A stretch of DNA of 64,000 nt, taken from positions 62,001 to 126,000 of the forward strand of contig NZ_JAJNMU010000003.1 of NCBI RefSeq assembly GCF_022458865.1, in the 5' to 3' direction. The position numbers and the translations under genes were made by a program. Under the pieces are notes generated by a model. That model searched no databases. It was not told the DNA's origin and worked only from the letters and a program-made list of their open reading frames with translations. Positions 28,783-37,220 of this stretch are shown in pieces (within the stretch, counting starts at the first letter, position 1; each line of letters starts with the position of its first letter). The DNA comes from Paenibacillus periandrae (GTDB taxonomy: Bacteria > Bacillota > Bacilli > Paenibacillales > NBRC-103111).

Positions 28783-29133
28783 TTGATTGTTAAACGTGGA
28801 GATGTATTTTTTGCAGATCTATCTCCGGTCGTAGGATCGGAGCAAGGCGGTATTCGACCTGTGCTGATTATTCAGAACGATATCGGTAACCGTTTTAGTC
28901 CTACTGTCATTGTGGCGGCGATTACTGCCCAGATACAAAAGGCAAAGCTGCCCACGCACGTAGAGATTGAAGCGGAAGCCCATGGCTTTGACAGGGATTC
29001 TGTTATTTTATTGGAGCAAATTCGTACGATTGATAAGCAGCGTCTTACAGATAAAATCACACATCTGGATGAAGAGACGATGCGTAAGGTGGACGATTCA
29101 CTGCAAATTAGCGTGGGACTAATTGAGTTTTGA
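28783..29133 (+). CDS. ndoA: EndoA (MazF/PemK-family) mRNA interferase toxin
   Basis: 116 residues, the same length as Bacillus EndoA and nearly identical over long stretches, from TTG at 28783. [31 protein letters not shown] and [13 protein letters not shown] form the SH3-like barrel with the catalytic Arg and Thr. The family cuts mRNA at U^ACAU in Bacillus; the same site is inferred here. It is coupled to ndoAI and followed by a terminator. Confidence 0.95.
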   Translation: MIVKRGDVFFADLSPVVGSEQGGIRPVLIIQNDIGNRFSPTVIVAAITAQIQKAKLPTHVEIEAEAHGFDRDSVILLEQIRTIDKQRLTDKITHLDEETMRKVDDSLQISVGLIEF

Positions 29134-29150
29134 TGCATGCAGGGATGATG

Positions 29151-29185
29151 ACGAGGGGTCCGCTTGGTGGACTTCTCGTTTTTTA
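29151..29185 (+). terminator. Terminator after ndoA
   Basis: ACGAG and GGTCC pair with GGAC and CTCGT, followed by TTTTTTATTT. Confidence 0.85.
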
Positions 29186-29209
29186 TTTAGCTGAGGAGGC
29201 AAGGAATTG

Positions 29210-31435
29210 ATGGCAAAGGAAGAATTGCTGCAAATGGAAGAAGGCAAGATGAATATAGAGCTGGATAGTGCGATGAAAGCTGCAATACTGGAGCGTATCC
29301 AAAAGCAGATTGCAGTCGAGCTGCAGCTGCCTGAGGGTAAGGTGCGCACGACGGTAGGTTTGTTGGATGAAGGGAATACGATTCCTTTTATCGCCCGTTA
29401 CCGTAAAGAGATGACAGGCGAGCTGGATGAGAACCAGCTGCGGGATATTGAAGAGCGGTTGGCTTATCTGCGTAATCTGGAAGCTCGCAAGCTTGAGGTT
29501 ATCCGGCTTATTGATGAGCAGGGCAAGCTGACAGATGAATTGAAGGTATCGATCGAAAAGTCGGTGAAGCTGCAGGAGCTTGAGGATCTGTATCGGCCGT
29601 ATCGCCAGAAGCGGAAAACAAGAGCCAGTGTTGCCAAGGAAAAAGGCCTGGAGCCGCTTGCCGGGTGGATCTTGTCTCAGCCGCGTCAGGGTGATCTGTT
29701 GGTCGAGGCAGGCAAGTATGTAAACGAAGAGAAAAACGTCAAGACAGCCGACGAAGCCATTCAAGGTGCCAAGGACATTATCGCCGAGCAGATCGCAGAC
29801 GATGCCAAGGTGCGTGCCTGGGTACGAAGATTTACTTTTGACCAAGGCATTGTACATACGGAAGCGAAGGATGCGGCTGCAGAATCCGTATACGAGATGT
29901 ACTATAGCTACCAGGAGCCGGTTCGCAAGCTGCCACCGCATCGGATTTTGGCGATTAATCGCGGGGAACGTGAGGATGTGCTGCGAGTTTCACTCGAGGT
30001 GCCCTCAGATCGAATTCATGACTATATGAACAAGCAGCTGATTAAAGGACCATCGGTTGTCAGGGATACATTGATTGCGGTTGTAGAGGATGCATACAAA
30101 CGGCTGCTGGCTCCATCGGTTGACCGGGAAGTGCGCAATGAAATGACCGAAAAGGCAGAAGAGCAGGCGATCGAGGTATTTGCCGAGAATTTGCGTAATT
30201 TGCTGCTGCAGGCCCCGGTTAAAGGCAAAGTAGTGCTTGGTGTTGACCCGGCATTTCGCACAGGCTGTAAGCTCGCTGTGGTTGATGATACAGGTAAAAT
30301 GCTGGAGATTGCGGTTACCTATCCAACACCGCCGAATAACAAAATAACGGAGGCCAAGGCGAAGTTTCATAAGCTGATTGAAGCCTACAGTGTCGAGCTG
30401 ATTGTTATTGGCAACGGTACGGCTTCACGGGAGACGGAGCAGTTCGTAGCCGAATTGATTGCCGAGATCAAAAACCGCAGCTTGCAATATTTAATCGTCA
30501 ACGAGGCAGGTGCAAGTGTGTATTCAGCCTCCAAACTGGCCCAAGGTGAATTTCCAGACCTGGACGTGGCTGAGCGCAGCGCTATCTCCATAGCAAGGCG
30601 GATCCAGGACCCGCTCGCGGAGCTTGTGAAAATCGAACCGAAGGCGATCGGTGTAGGGCAATACCAGCATGATGTGACGCAAAAAAGACTGGATGAAAGT
30701 CTCACCTTTGTCGTGGAATCGGCAGTGAACCATGTTGGTGTAGATGTGAATACGGCTTCACCATCGTTATTGTCCTATGTCTCCGGTATCAACAGTACAT
30801 TAGCGAAGAACATTGTCAAATATCGTGAGGATAACGGCAAATTTACCAACCGCTCGCAGCTGCAAAAGGTACCACGTCTTGGTGCGAAGGCCTATGAGCA
30901 GTGTGCCGGCTTTATGCGCATTAGCGAGGGCAAAAATCCACTGGACAACACACCTATTCATCCAGAATCCTACGACGCGGTGGATAAGCTGTTCCGTGAG
31001 TTGAAGCTGGAGCTGAAGGAAGTAGGCTCTCAGAAGCTGAAGGAGCTGCTGCAGGCGGTTGAGCCGGTGGAGCTGGCTACCAAGCTTGGAGTTGGTGTGC
31101 CGACGCTGCGTGATATTTTGGATAGCTTGCAGCGCCCAGGTCGTGATCCACGGGATGAGCTGCCGGCGCCGATTTTTCGCACGGATGTACTGAAGATTGA
31201 GGATTTGACTGCGGGGATGGAACTGCAGGGTACGGTTCGCAATGTAATCGATTTTGGCGCTTTTGTCGATATCGGGATCAAAAACGATGGGCTGGTCCAT
31301 ATTTCACAGCTGAGCAATACGTTCGTTAAGCATCCGAAGGATGTTGTTTCTGTTGGCGATACCGTCACCGTATGGGTACTGAGTGTCGACTTGAAAAAAG
31401 GGCGGGTAAGCCTGACGATGAAAAATCCTTCCTGA
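29210..31435 (+). CDS. tex: Tex-family S1 RNA-binding transcription accessory protein
   Basis: 741 residues from ATG at 29210 behind GAGGAGG. Tex is a cytoplasmic nucleic-acid-binding factor. The N-terminal helical part (IPFIARYRKEMTGELDE), the YqgF-like RNase H fold (VLGVDPAFRTGCKLAVVD, near residue 345), two HhH motifs (NTASPSLLSYVSGI, LQKVPRLGAKAYEQCAGF) and a C-terminal S1 domain (MELQGTVRNVIDFGAFVDIG) occur in the expected order. It follows ndoA as in Bacillus (ydcI). Confidence 0.96.
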   Translation: MAKEELLQMEEGKMNIELDSAMKAAILERIQKQIAVELQLPEGKVRTTVGLLDEGNTIPFIARYRKEMTGELDENQLRDIEERLAYLRNLEARKLEVIRLIDEQGKLTDELKVSIEKSVKLQELEDLYRPYRQKRKTRASVAKEKGLEPLAGWILSQPRQGDLLVEAGKYVNEEKNVKTADEAIQGAKDIIAEQIADDAKVRAWVRRFTFDQGIVHTEAKDAAAESVYEMYYSYQEPVRKLPPHRILAINRGEREDVLRVSLEVPSDRIHDYMNKQLIKGPSVVRDTLIAVVEDAYKRLLAPSVDREVRNEMTEKAEEQAIEVFAENLRNLLLQAPVKGKVVLGVDPAFRTGCKLAVVDDTGKMLEIAVTYPTPPNNKITEAKAKFHKLIEAYSVELIVIGNGTASRETEQFVAELIAEIKNRSLQYLIVNEAGASVYSASKLAQGEFPDLDVAERSAISIARRIQDPLAELVKIEPKAIGVGQYQHDVTQKRLDESLTFVVESAVNHVGVDVNTASPSLLSYVSGINSTLAKNIVKYREDNGKFTNRSQLQKVPRLGAKAYEQCAGFMRISEGKNPLDNTPIHPESYDAVDKLFRELKLELKEVGSQKLKELLQAVEPVELATKLGVGVPTLRDILDSLQRPGRDPRDELPAPIFRTDVLKIEDLTAGMELQGTVRNVIDFGAFVDIGIKNDGLVHISQLSNTFVKHPKDVVSVGDTVTVWVLSVDLKKGRVSLTMKNPS

Positions 31436-31534
31436 TTTTTTTGAACAATATCAATAAATTGAAATAGAGCATAGCCCGGTGAGTGAAGACTCGCTGGTCT
31501 GTGCTCTAAATGTTTTGAGGTGCTTCGGATTCGG

Positions 31535-31666
31535 CTACAGCTGGGATGTAGACGATTCCTCAATGCGTGTCCGGTAAAAAAACCAGCAATCGTTCAACAG
31601 ACGAATTTGTCTGCGGTTTTTGTTGTAATAGGCTCTCATTAATTGATTGCACAGCCATTGTGGCAA
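31535..31666 (-). CDS. cmpA: Cortex morphogenetic protein CmpA
   Basis: A 43-residue gene. The encoded PQWLCNQLMRAYYNKNRRQI then RLLNDCWFFYRTR matches Bacillus CmpA (PxWLxxQM, RAFxxKDxxQI, LLNxCWxFYxKK) closely. The start is TTG at 31666, with a purine-rich GGAAGGGGG about 9 bases upstream. CmpA is a small mother-cell protein that gates spore cortex assembly by promoting SpoIVA turnover. In Bacillus it also lies between tex and the SprT-type gene. Expression under a sporulation sigma factor is expected but no promoter is assigned. Confidence 0.88.
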   Translation of the reverse strand: MPQWLCNQLMRAYYNKNRRQIRLLNDCWFFYRTRIEESSTSQL

Positions 31667-31780
31667 AAGAACCAGCCCCCTTCCCGACCTGCCTTGATCA
31701 AGTTAAAAAGGTGTCTACGCAGCCTTCAACTTTTTCTCGATGGTTTAGGATATGGCAGGGTGGGCGTGTGGGTGCAGGTC

Positions 31781-32140
31781 CTAATTAGTCAGTTCTTCTT
31801 CATCCTCGTACCACTGCTCAAGCTGAGCCTGCAGGGCGCGGATTTCGGTCAACAAGGAGACGAGCGGATAAGCCTGCTCGTTAATCGCGGCAAACGTTTG
31901 CTCAAGCTGGTTGATATATGCCAATCCATGATGAAGCGTGTAGCCCGTGCTTACCAAGTCCAGGGCATCGCATTCGGCAATCACCTTGGGTAAGAAAGGT
32001 AGGTTCGAAGCGGTCAGCTTTTCCAATTCCTTATGCAAACGCAAATGCAAAGCGGTCAGCTGGTACGCATGTGTTGCAGGCATTTCGACAAACTCAATAT
32101 GATCGATGTACTGAAGGATAGCGTATCTCATTGTGGACAT
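31781..32140 (-). CDS. Hypothetical helical protein next to cmpA
   Basis: 119 residues, apparently all-helical, soluble and acidic at the C-terminus (EQWYEDEEE). No signal peptide, membrane segment or metal motif. GAGAGGAG lies 12 bases upstream of the ATG, and a second ATG follows three codons later. It lies between cmpA and the SprT gene and could be in one transcript with cmpA. I do not recognise a family. Confidence 0.7.
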   Translation of the reverse strand: MSTMRYAILQYIDHIEFVEMPATHAYQLTALHLRLHKELEKLTASNLPFLPKVIAECDALDLVSTGYTLHHGLAYINQLEQTFAAINEQAYPLVSLLTEIRALQAQLEQWYEDEEELTN

Positions 32141-32212
32141 AGTCGGTTAGGACTCCTCTCGTGCTTGTGGTTCGGTTAAATACTGCGAAAATAGGGAAAT
32201 GCGTTTACCTAC

Positions 32213-32243
32213 TTGACAGTGTAGCCTATGCTGCGGTTACAAT
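32213..32243 (+). promoter_or_regulatory. Possible sigma-A promoter of the SprT gene
   Basis: TTGACA at 32213-32218 and TACAAT at 32238-32243, spacing 19, about 50 bases upstream of the ATG. The spacing is longer than ideal. Confidence 0.4.
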
Positions 32244-32293
32244 TCAAGTGAGAATATGAAAAGAAAAGCGGATGCTGTGAAAGAAGGGAATTC

Positions 32294-32767
32294 ATGGAGG
32301 ACGAACAACTGCAGCAATGGGTGGAGCGAATTTCGCTGGCGTTCTTTGGGCGTCCTTTTTTGCATAAGGCTACCTTCAATGGAAGATTAACCTCAACAGG
32401 TGGACGGTATTTCACCAAATCTCACCATATTGAAATCAGTCGGCGGCAGCTCGAACAGTTTGGTGCGGACGATGTCGAAAAGATCATTAAACACGAGCTG
32501 TGCCATTACCATTTGCATATTTTGGGGCGTGGCTACCAGCATCGGGATGAGGAATTCAAAACCTTATTGCAAAAGGTGGGGGGAACGCGATTTTGCCGTT
32601 CCTTACCTACGGTTAAGCGTAAGGAGCCTTATCGCTATAAATTGGTTTGTACAAGCTGTCGGACTGAATATATACGCAAACGAAAGCTGGATCCGAAAAA
32701 ATATGCTTGTGGAAATTGCAGCGGGAAATTGAAGCTGATCAAGCTTGACTTGCAGCAGCATTCGTGA
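32294..32767 (+). CDS. SprT-family zinc metalloprotease-like protein
   Basis: 157 residues. KHELCHYHLHI near residue 66 is the HExxH zinc-protease motif, and HRDEEFK supplies further residues. A C-terminal zinc ribbon is formed by LVCTSCRTEY and YACGNCSGKL. This is the SprT/YdcK architecture, and the order tex-cmpA-sprT matches Bacillus. AAGAAGGG precedes the ATG. The biological substrate is not known. Confidence 0.9.
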   Translation: MEDEQLQQWVERISLAFFGRPFLHKATFNGRLTSTGGRYFTKSHHIEISRRQLEQFGADDVEKIIKHELCHYHLHILGRGYQHRDEEFKTLLQKVGGTRFCRSLPTVKRKEPYRYKLVCTSCRTEYIRKRKLDPKKYACGNCSGKLKLIKLDLQQHS

Positions 32768-32785
32768 TAAATTAACAATTGTTGT

Positions 32786-32861
32786 TCCCTGATAGCTCAG
32801 TTGGTAGAGCACTCGACTGTTAATCGAGTTGTCACAGGTTCGAGTCCTGTTCGGGGAGCCA
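32786..32861 (+). tRNA. tRNA-Asn (GTT)
   Basis: A 76-base cloverleaf. Acceptor TCCCTGA pairs with TCGGGGA, the anticodon loop CTGTTAA carries GTT, and the T-arm contains GGTTCGAGTCC. CCA is encoded. Confidence 0.96.
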
Positions 32862-32870
32862 TTTCTTTAA

Positions 32871-32959
32871 GGAGAGATACCCAAGTGGCTATAAGGGGAC
32901 CCTCTGCTAAGGGGTTAGACTGCGTAAGTGGTGCGAGGGTTCGAATCCCTCTCTCTCCG
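32871..32959 (+). tRNA. tRNA-Ser (GCT)
   Basis: An 89-base class II tRNA with a long variable arm. Acceptor GGAGAGA pairs with TCTCTCC, the anticodon GCT sits in CCCTCTGCTAAGGGG, and the T-arm has GGGTTCGAATCCC. CCA is not encoded. Its last 15 bases start the downstream repeat array. Confidence 0.95.
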
Positions 32960-33571
32960 TAAAATAGCAAGCAATTAAACCGCCGTGTAAATGGCGGTTT
33001 TTTGCTGCGCTCGGAGAGCCAAGAGGGGTTCGAACCCGAGCAGAGGGGGCGTCGGAGCGGCGTTATAAGCCGCGTAGTCTCGCATACGAAGTCGCGAGCA
33101 TCCCTCTCTCTCCGTTAAATAGCAAGCAATAAAACCGCCGTGTATAATGGCGGTTTTTTGCTGTGCTCGGATAGCTAAGAGGGATTCGAACCCGAGCAGA
33201 GGGGGCGTCGGAGCGGCGTTATAGGCCGCAAAAGTCTCGCGTACGGAGTCCGCGAGCATCCCTCTCTCTCCGTAAAATAGCAAGCAATAAAACCGCCGTG
33301 TATAATGGCGGTTTTTTGCTGCGCTCGGATAGCCAAGAGGGATTTGAACCCGAGCAGAGGGGGCGTCGGAGCGGCGTTGTAGGCCGCAAAAGTCTCGTGT
33401 TCGAAGTCGCGAGGATCCCTCTCTCTCCGTAAAATAGCAAGCAATAAAACCGCCGTGTATAATGGCGGTTTTTTGCTGCGCTCGGATAGCCAAGAGGGGT
33501 TCGAACCCGAGCAGAGGGGGCGTCGGAGCGGCGTTATAGGCCGCAAAAGTCTCGTGTACGGAGTCGCGAGC
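32945..33571 (+). repeat. Four tandem ~157-bp repeats beginning in the tRNA-Ser 3' end
   Basis: Units run 32945-33099, 33100-33257, 33258-33414 and 33415-33571 (155, 158, 157 and 157 bp). Each starts with ATCCCTCTCTCTCCGT, the 3' end of tRNA-Ser. A terminator hairpin follows (ACCGCC/GGCGGT plus TTTTTT), then a GCTCGG...CCGAGC stem enclosing a T-loop-like GGTTCGAACC, a GCGGC/GCCGC stem and a CTCGCG-type stem. Copies differ by scattered substitutions and small indels, so the array is not very recent. Confidence 0.93.
32977..33004 (+). terminator. Terminator of the tRNA-Asn/tRNA-Ser transcript
   Basis: ACCGCC (32979-32984) pairs with GGCGGT (32993-32998), followed by TTTTTT. The same hairpin recurs in the later repeat units at about 33134, 33292 and 33449. 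Confidence 0.88.
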
Positions 33572-33614
33572 ATCTCTCTTATCTAACGAATTTATAATGG
33601 AACTGAAAAAACAC

Positions 33615-33644
33615 TTGTCAACGGCAGAATGTTTAAGTTATAAT
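33615..33644 (+). promoter_or_regulatory. Sigma-A promoter of tRNA-Leu
   Basis: TTGTCA (33615-33620), an 18-base spacer and a perfect TATAAT (33639-33644), 54 bases ahead of the tRNA. Confidence 0.8.
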
Positions 33645-33697
33645 AAATTTTGTCGCCAAATCGGTGATAAGTTAGCCCTCAAATTGATTTCTCTTAC

Positions 33698-33779
33698 GCG
33701 GTCGTGGTGGAACGGCAGACACGCTATCTTGAGGGGGTAGTGTCCCATGGACGTGCGGGTTCAAATCCCGCCGACCGCA
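33698..33779 (+). tRNA. tRNA-Leu (GAG)
   Basis: An 82-base class II tRNA. Acceptor GCGGTCG pairs with CGACCGC, anticodon stem CTATC pairs with GGTAG around loop TTGAGGG with anticodon GAG, and the T-arm is GCGGGTTCAAATCCCGC. CCA is not encoded. Confidence 0.92.
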
Positions 33780-33790
33780 TATAGGATTTG

Positions 33791-33834
33791 AAGAAGAAAA
33801 ACCCTTGAATGCTAAGGGCTTTTCTTCTTTTTTT
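33791..33834 (+). terminator. Terminator after tRNA-Leu
   Basis: GAAGAAAAACCCTT pairs with AAGGGCTTTTCTTC and runs into TTTTTTT. Confidence 0.9.
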
Positions 33835-34115
33835 AGATTTTCTCATTCTTGATTAACGCAAAAAGACCTTTTCCTTTAGAGTTGTGGTGAGTGAGCGTAG
33901 CGGTACTTATTCACCACACCTGGCGCATATCGTGAAAGCAAATTTTAGGAGCCCCTGCTTTTTTAACCTAGTAATGTGCTGGAATAAAACAGCATAATAC
34001 AATACACTATTTCGCAGCTTTAACGCGTTTGAAGCTCAACATCTCAGAAATTTAACATCTCTGAAGCAATAAAAACAACGACCACACAAGCGGGAGATTA
34101 AGGAGGAATTACACA
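33835..34115. other. Intergenic region of about 280 bases before the phosphatase pseudogene
   Basis: It contains one hairpin, GTGGTGA (33884-33890) with TCACCAC (33911-33917), without a T-run. No gene or recognised RNA is seen. Confidence 0.4.
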
Positions 34116-34414
34116 TTGATTGATATTCATTGCCACCTATTAGATGGTATCGATGATGGGGCCAAGACCTTAAAGGAGTCTGTGGAAATGGACAGATTTG
34201 CTTACGAAGACGGTATTCGGCATATTATCGCTACTACACCACACTTCTGTAACACCTTTATGACCGAAACGAGCCTCGGCTTCAGAAAATTGAACAATTG
34301 CAACAGGAGCTGGACCGCGCAGGGATTGCCATTACGGTACACCCAGGCAGTGAAGTAAGGCTGGAGAATGCAGCCTATGTCTATGATTATGCCAATCAGG
34401 ATCATTTCTTTTAA
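34116..34414 (+). pseudogene. Decayed CpsB/CapC/YwqE-type tyrosine phosphatase gene
   Basis: The start IDIHCHLLDGIDDGAK with later TTPHF is the metal-binding N-terminus of PHP-type protein-tyrosine phosphatases that act on BY-kinases controlling capsule synthesis. The frame shifts near base 34280; the neighbouring frame continues the protein with QKIEQLQQELDRAGIAITVH and PGSEVRL, then stops at TAA near 34412, about 100 codons in against about 250 in the family. Possible further remnants follow in another frame (VVREIAGEEL), but this is weak. GGAGG precedes the TTG/ATT start region. Confidence 0.75.
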
Positions 34415-34862
34415 TTAGACTCCGCTCGACGGTTCGTGTTGCTAGAGCAATGTTGTCTGAGGGTATTCGTGTAGTAAGAGAGATAGCCGGAGAAGAGCTG
34501 TACAGCAAATCCTTGCGCGGATGAATTCCATTTTATCGACCTAGTCATTAAGACTTCTGGTAGTGACAGTATGGAATGGTGGTACATGGAGAAGTAGCAT
34601 TCATACATCAATGATGCCCATCAATTATCCCCATGGATTGTATTTTCTTTGCTTCATATATAATCATGTGTACAAATCCCGTTCCTCATCATGAGGAAGC
34701 GGGATTTTTTAGAAGTACGGTGAATAATGAACGGAGCGGCCAAATCATCCTGGACAAGAGTCAGCGTTCGCCTTACTACAACTTTAGTCCTAACATGCCG
34801 ATAATAGTATTATTCTTATCCACATACAGCAGGTTTATTGTGAGGTGCTTGGAGTGAGCTCT
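34415..34862. other. Intergenic region after the phosphatase pseudogene
   Basis: It probably holds eroded 3' sequence of the phosphatase gene, then a terminator at 34674-34710. No intact gene is supported. Confidence 0.45.
34674..34710 (+). terminator. Strong terminator
   Basis: AAATCCCGTTCCTC pairs with GAGGAAGCGGGATTT around a short loop, followed by TTTTTT. Confidence 0.88.
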
Positions 34863-36332
34863 ATGTTCGGACTCAAGTTGACGTTGACCTTGATTATATT
34901 TGCAGCATCCATCTCTTTCTCTATAGCGGTATCAGACCAAATCAGGCTTAGAGATCAAGCAAGTAAGAATAAATTAGAGCAAGTGGAACAATATGAAAAG
35001 ATGGCTAAGTATGCGTTGGAGACCATTGAAAAAGCATATGAGTTGTTTGGTAATCAAATTGCGGATAAAATGAGAGAAAAGTCCTATGCACTGCTGGATA
35101 AGTATAAGTCTAACCCTTCATTTGTTGAATGGGATTTTGCTCAGCTTAAAGAAGACTTTGCAATGGATGTTTATATTATTAATAGTGAGAACGTTATTAC
35201 CTACAGCAGCTTCGAGAAGGACATTAGCCTTGATTTTGCAGCTTGTTGCCGGAAGATGGTGCCGATTTTAGAGGAGAGGCGTACATCAGGCGAATTCTAT
35301 CATGATGGCATTGATACCGAGCAAACCACTGGGTATCTAAAAAAATACAGCTATATCGCAACACCGGATATGAAGTATATCATTCAACTAGGCTATTCTA
35401 TCGAAAATAGTGCTATTTTCACTGAGTTTAATTTTTTGAGTAAGATCAAACAATTTGTAAATAATTATCCTTCTATTAATGAGGTCAATGTACTTAACAT
35501 CGGAGGCAACCGGTTGGGAGAGCCGGTTAGTGAGACGAGAAAGTTGTCGCAGGAAAGAAGGGCTGCGTTCGAACAAACACTGCGATCTGGAGATACGACA
35601 GAGTACAGAGGGGAATGGAATGGAGATCCCGTCATCTTCCGCTATGTTCATTATATGTCCGACTATGACACCGGAACAACAAAAAGCAAAATTTTGGAAA
35701 TTATTTATAATGAGAAGGATTTGTTTGACACGCTTAGAGCTAACCAAAGAGATGTTGTTATTCAACTTACAATCGTTTTGATCATTACCGTTGCTCTATC
35801 TTTGGTCATTTCCAGATGGGTGGCGAGACCGATGTATCTTGCTTTTCATGACAGTTTGACAGGTTTGAAGAATAGAGCGGCTTTTGATGATGCGATAAAG
35901 TCGGCAATTGCTAAAGATAGGGGAACAACCGGATTGCTGATGATTGATCTCGATAATTTTAAACTGGTCAATGATCAATTGGGACATGACAGCGGGGATC
36001 AGCTGTTGAAATGCGTAGCTGGATGCATCCGTTCCATCGCTCGCAAGCAGGATGTCTCGATAAGGCTTGGCGGAGATGAATTTGTGCTCATCCTGCCCTT
36101 TACAAGTAAGCGAGATGCGGGAGATACAGCTCAAAAAATTATCGATGAGATCGTAGCGCGTACTGAGGGACAATTTCCGCTGCAGGGAGGTAAAGTTACA
36201 GTAAGTATCGGTATATCGCTTTTTCCGGAGCATGGCCGAGATTCGGAGGTTTTAAGTAAAAATGCCGATAAGGCTTTATACGTATCGAAACAAATGGGTA
36301 AAAATCAATATAACTTTTATGAAACGAAATAA
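34863..36332 (+). CDS. Membrane-anchored diguanylate cyclase with extracellular sensor
   Basis: 489 residues from ATG at 34863, with GGAG eight bases ahead; GTG starts at 34845 and 34854 are less well placed. One membrane helix at residues 4-24 and a second near 290-312 enclose an extracytoplasmic sensor domain of about 265 residues. The GGDEF domain starts at DSLTGLKNRAAFDD, has RLGGDEF near residue 402, and keeps an RKQD inhibitory site five residues before GGDEF, so product feedback is likely. It would make c-di-GMP in response to an external signal that cannot be inferred. It stands alone after a terminator. Confidence 0.9.
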   Translation: MFGLKLTLTLIIFAASISFSIAVSDQIRLRDQASKNKLEQVEQYEKMAKYALETIEKAYELFGNQIADKMREKSYALLDKYKSNPSFVEWDFAQLKEDFAMDVYIINSENVITYSSFEKDISLDFAACCRKMVPILEERRTSGEFYHDGIDTEQTTGYLKKYSYIATPDMKYIIQLGYSIENSAIFTEFNFLSKIKQFVNNYPSINEVNVLNIGGNRLGEPVSETRKLSQERRAAFEQTLRSGDTTEYRGEWNGDPVIFRYVHYMSDYDTGTTKSKILEIIYNEKDLFDTLRANQRDVVIQLTIVLIITVALSLVISRWVARPMYLAFHDSLTGLKNRAAFDDAIKSAIAKDRGTTGLLMIDLDNFKLVNDQLGHDSGDQLLKCVAGCIRSIARKQDVSIRLGGDEFVLILPFTSKRDAGDTAQKIIDEIVARTEGQFPLQGGKVTVSIGISLFPEHGRDSEVLSKNADKALYVSKQMGKNQYNFYETK

Positions 36333-36391
36333 ACATCGGTCACCTTCCCGAATGATGGCTGCAGCCGAGTTGAACGAGTTGAATCCCTTGA

Positions 36392-36400
36392 TGGTATAAT
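36392..36400 (+). promoter_or_regulatory. Extended -10 promoter of the XRE operon
   Basis: TGGTATAAT, a perfect extended -10 box, 63 bases ahead of the XRE start. TTGAAC lies 19 bases upstream of the hexamer as a weak -35. Confidence 0.6.
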
Positions 36401-36462
36401 ACAGTTACAGCAATCCTATATGATCGGCATCACAATCGAAACCATGCAGAGGAGAAAGACCA

Positions 36463-36699
36463 ATGGAATTTGCAAGCAAGCTGAAGGAGTTACGACAGCA
36501 GAGGGACCTTTCCTTACGCAAGCTCGGTGAGAAAACGGGCATCAGCTATTCCATCCTGAATTCAATCGAGAACGGCAGGATTCATCCATCCAGAGATATT
36601 GTAATATCCCTTGCCTATGCGCTGAAGGTCGAGCATAATGGAGAACGAGAACTACTGGCCATTGCCGGGTATGCTTCTGACAGGGAAGGAAATGAGTAA
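36463..36699 (+). CDS. XRE-family helix-turn-helix regulator
   Basis: 78 residues, a single HTH_3 domain: LKELRQQRDLSLRKLGEKTGISYSILNSIE is the helix-turn-helix, with GRIHPSRDIVISLAYAL after it. GAGGAG precedes the ATG. Its stop overlaps the start of the DUF1003 gene by one base, so it probably controls or is coupled to that membrane protein. No effector domain. Confidence 0.88.
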   Translation: MEFASKLKELRQQRDLSLRKLGEKTGISYSILNSIENGRIHPSRDIVISLAYALKVEHNGERELLAIAGYASDREGNE

Positions 36700-37202
36700 T
36701 GGACAAGCAACGCAGAATTGAGCGATTGGTGGAAGATTTCGAACAAAAAGTCACATCCAGACTGAATGATGATTATTTCCATTCCACCAAGTGGTCGGAC
36801 AGGCTTGCAGATCGAATAGCTGAGTTTGGTGGCAGCTGGAAATTTATTAATGTATTCTTTGCCGTTTTGATCTTGTGGATTGTTGTCAATAGCTTAACTT
36901 TTACTAAAGTCATTCATTTTGACGAATCGCCTTTTATTTTGTTAAACCTGGTATTATCTTTCCTGGCAGGCTTTCAGGCACCTATCATTATGATGTCGCA
37001 AAATAGGCAAGCGGCTCGGGATAAGCAGGAATCTGTGATTGACTATGCCATCAACTATAAAGCAGAGCAAGAGATTCACCAAATTCGCAATCATTTGCAT
37101 CAGCTTGAAAATAAAATGAGCGAAGTGAATTTATTAGAGTTTAAAAATGAAATCAGGTCAGAACTGGCGGAAATCAAGCAGTTGCTGCTGCATAGAAAAT
37201 AA
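36699..37202 (+). CDS. DUF1003 membrane protein
   Basis: 167 residues. The core carries two membrane helices (FINVFFAVLILWIVVNS and FILLNLVLSFLAGFQAPIIMM) followed by SQNRQAARDKQ, the DUF1003 signature. A C-terminal coiled coil of about 60 residues follows. DUF1003 proteins are small envelope proteins without a settled function. Second gene of an XRE-DUF1003-coiled-coil operon. Confidence 0.88.
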   Translation: MDKQRRIERLVEDFEQKVTSRLNDDYFHSTKWSDRLADRIAEFGGSWKFINVFFAVLILWIVVNSLTFTKVIHFDESPFILLNLVLSFLAGFQAPIIMMSQNRQAARDKQESVIDYAINYKAEQEIHQIRNHLHQLENKMSEVNLLEFKNEIRSELAEIKQLLLHRK

Positions 37203-37220
37203 ATGTATAGGTGGATAAAC

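Noticed and set aside
32945-33571. CRISPR-like array
   Set aside because: The units are contiguous and similar along their whole length, with no unique spacers and no cas genes.
32975-33573. Overlapping minus-strand frames of 73-172 codons
   Set aside because: They arise from the 157-bp tandem repeat; all three frames stay open by repetition and there is no ribosome site or known motif.
33884-33917. Hairpin GTGGTGA/TCACCAC as a terminator or RNA gene
   Set aside because: No T-run, no neighbouring gene it would end, and no recognisable RNA family.
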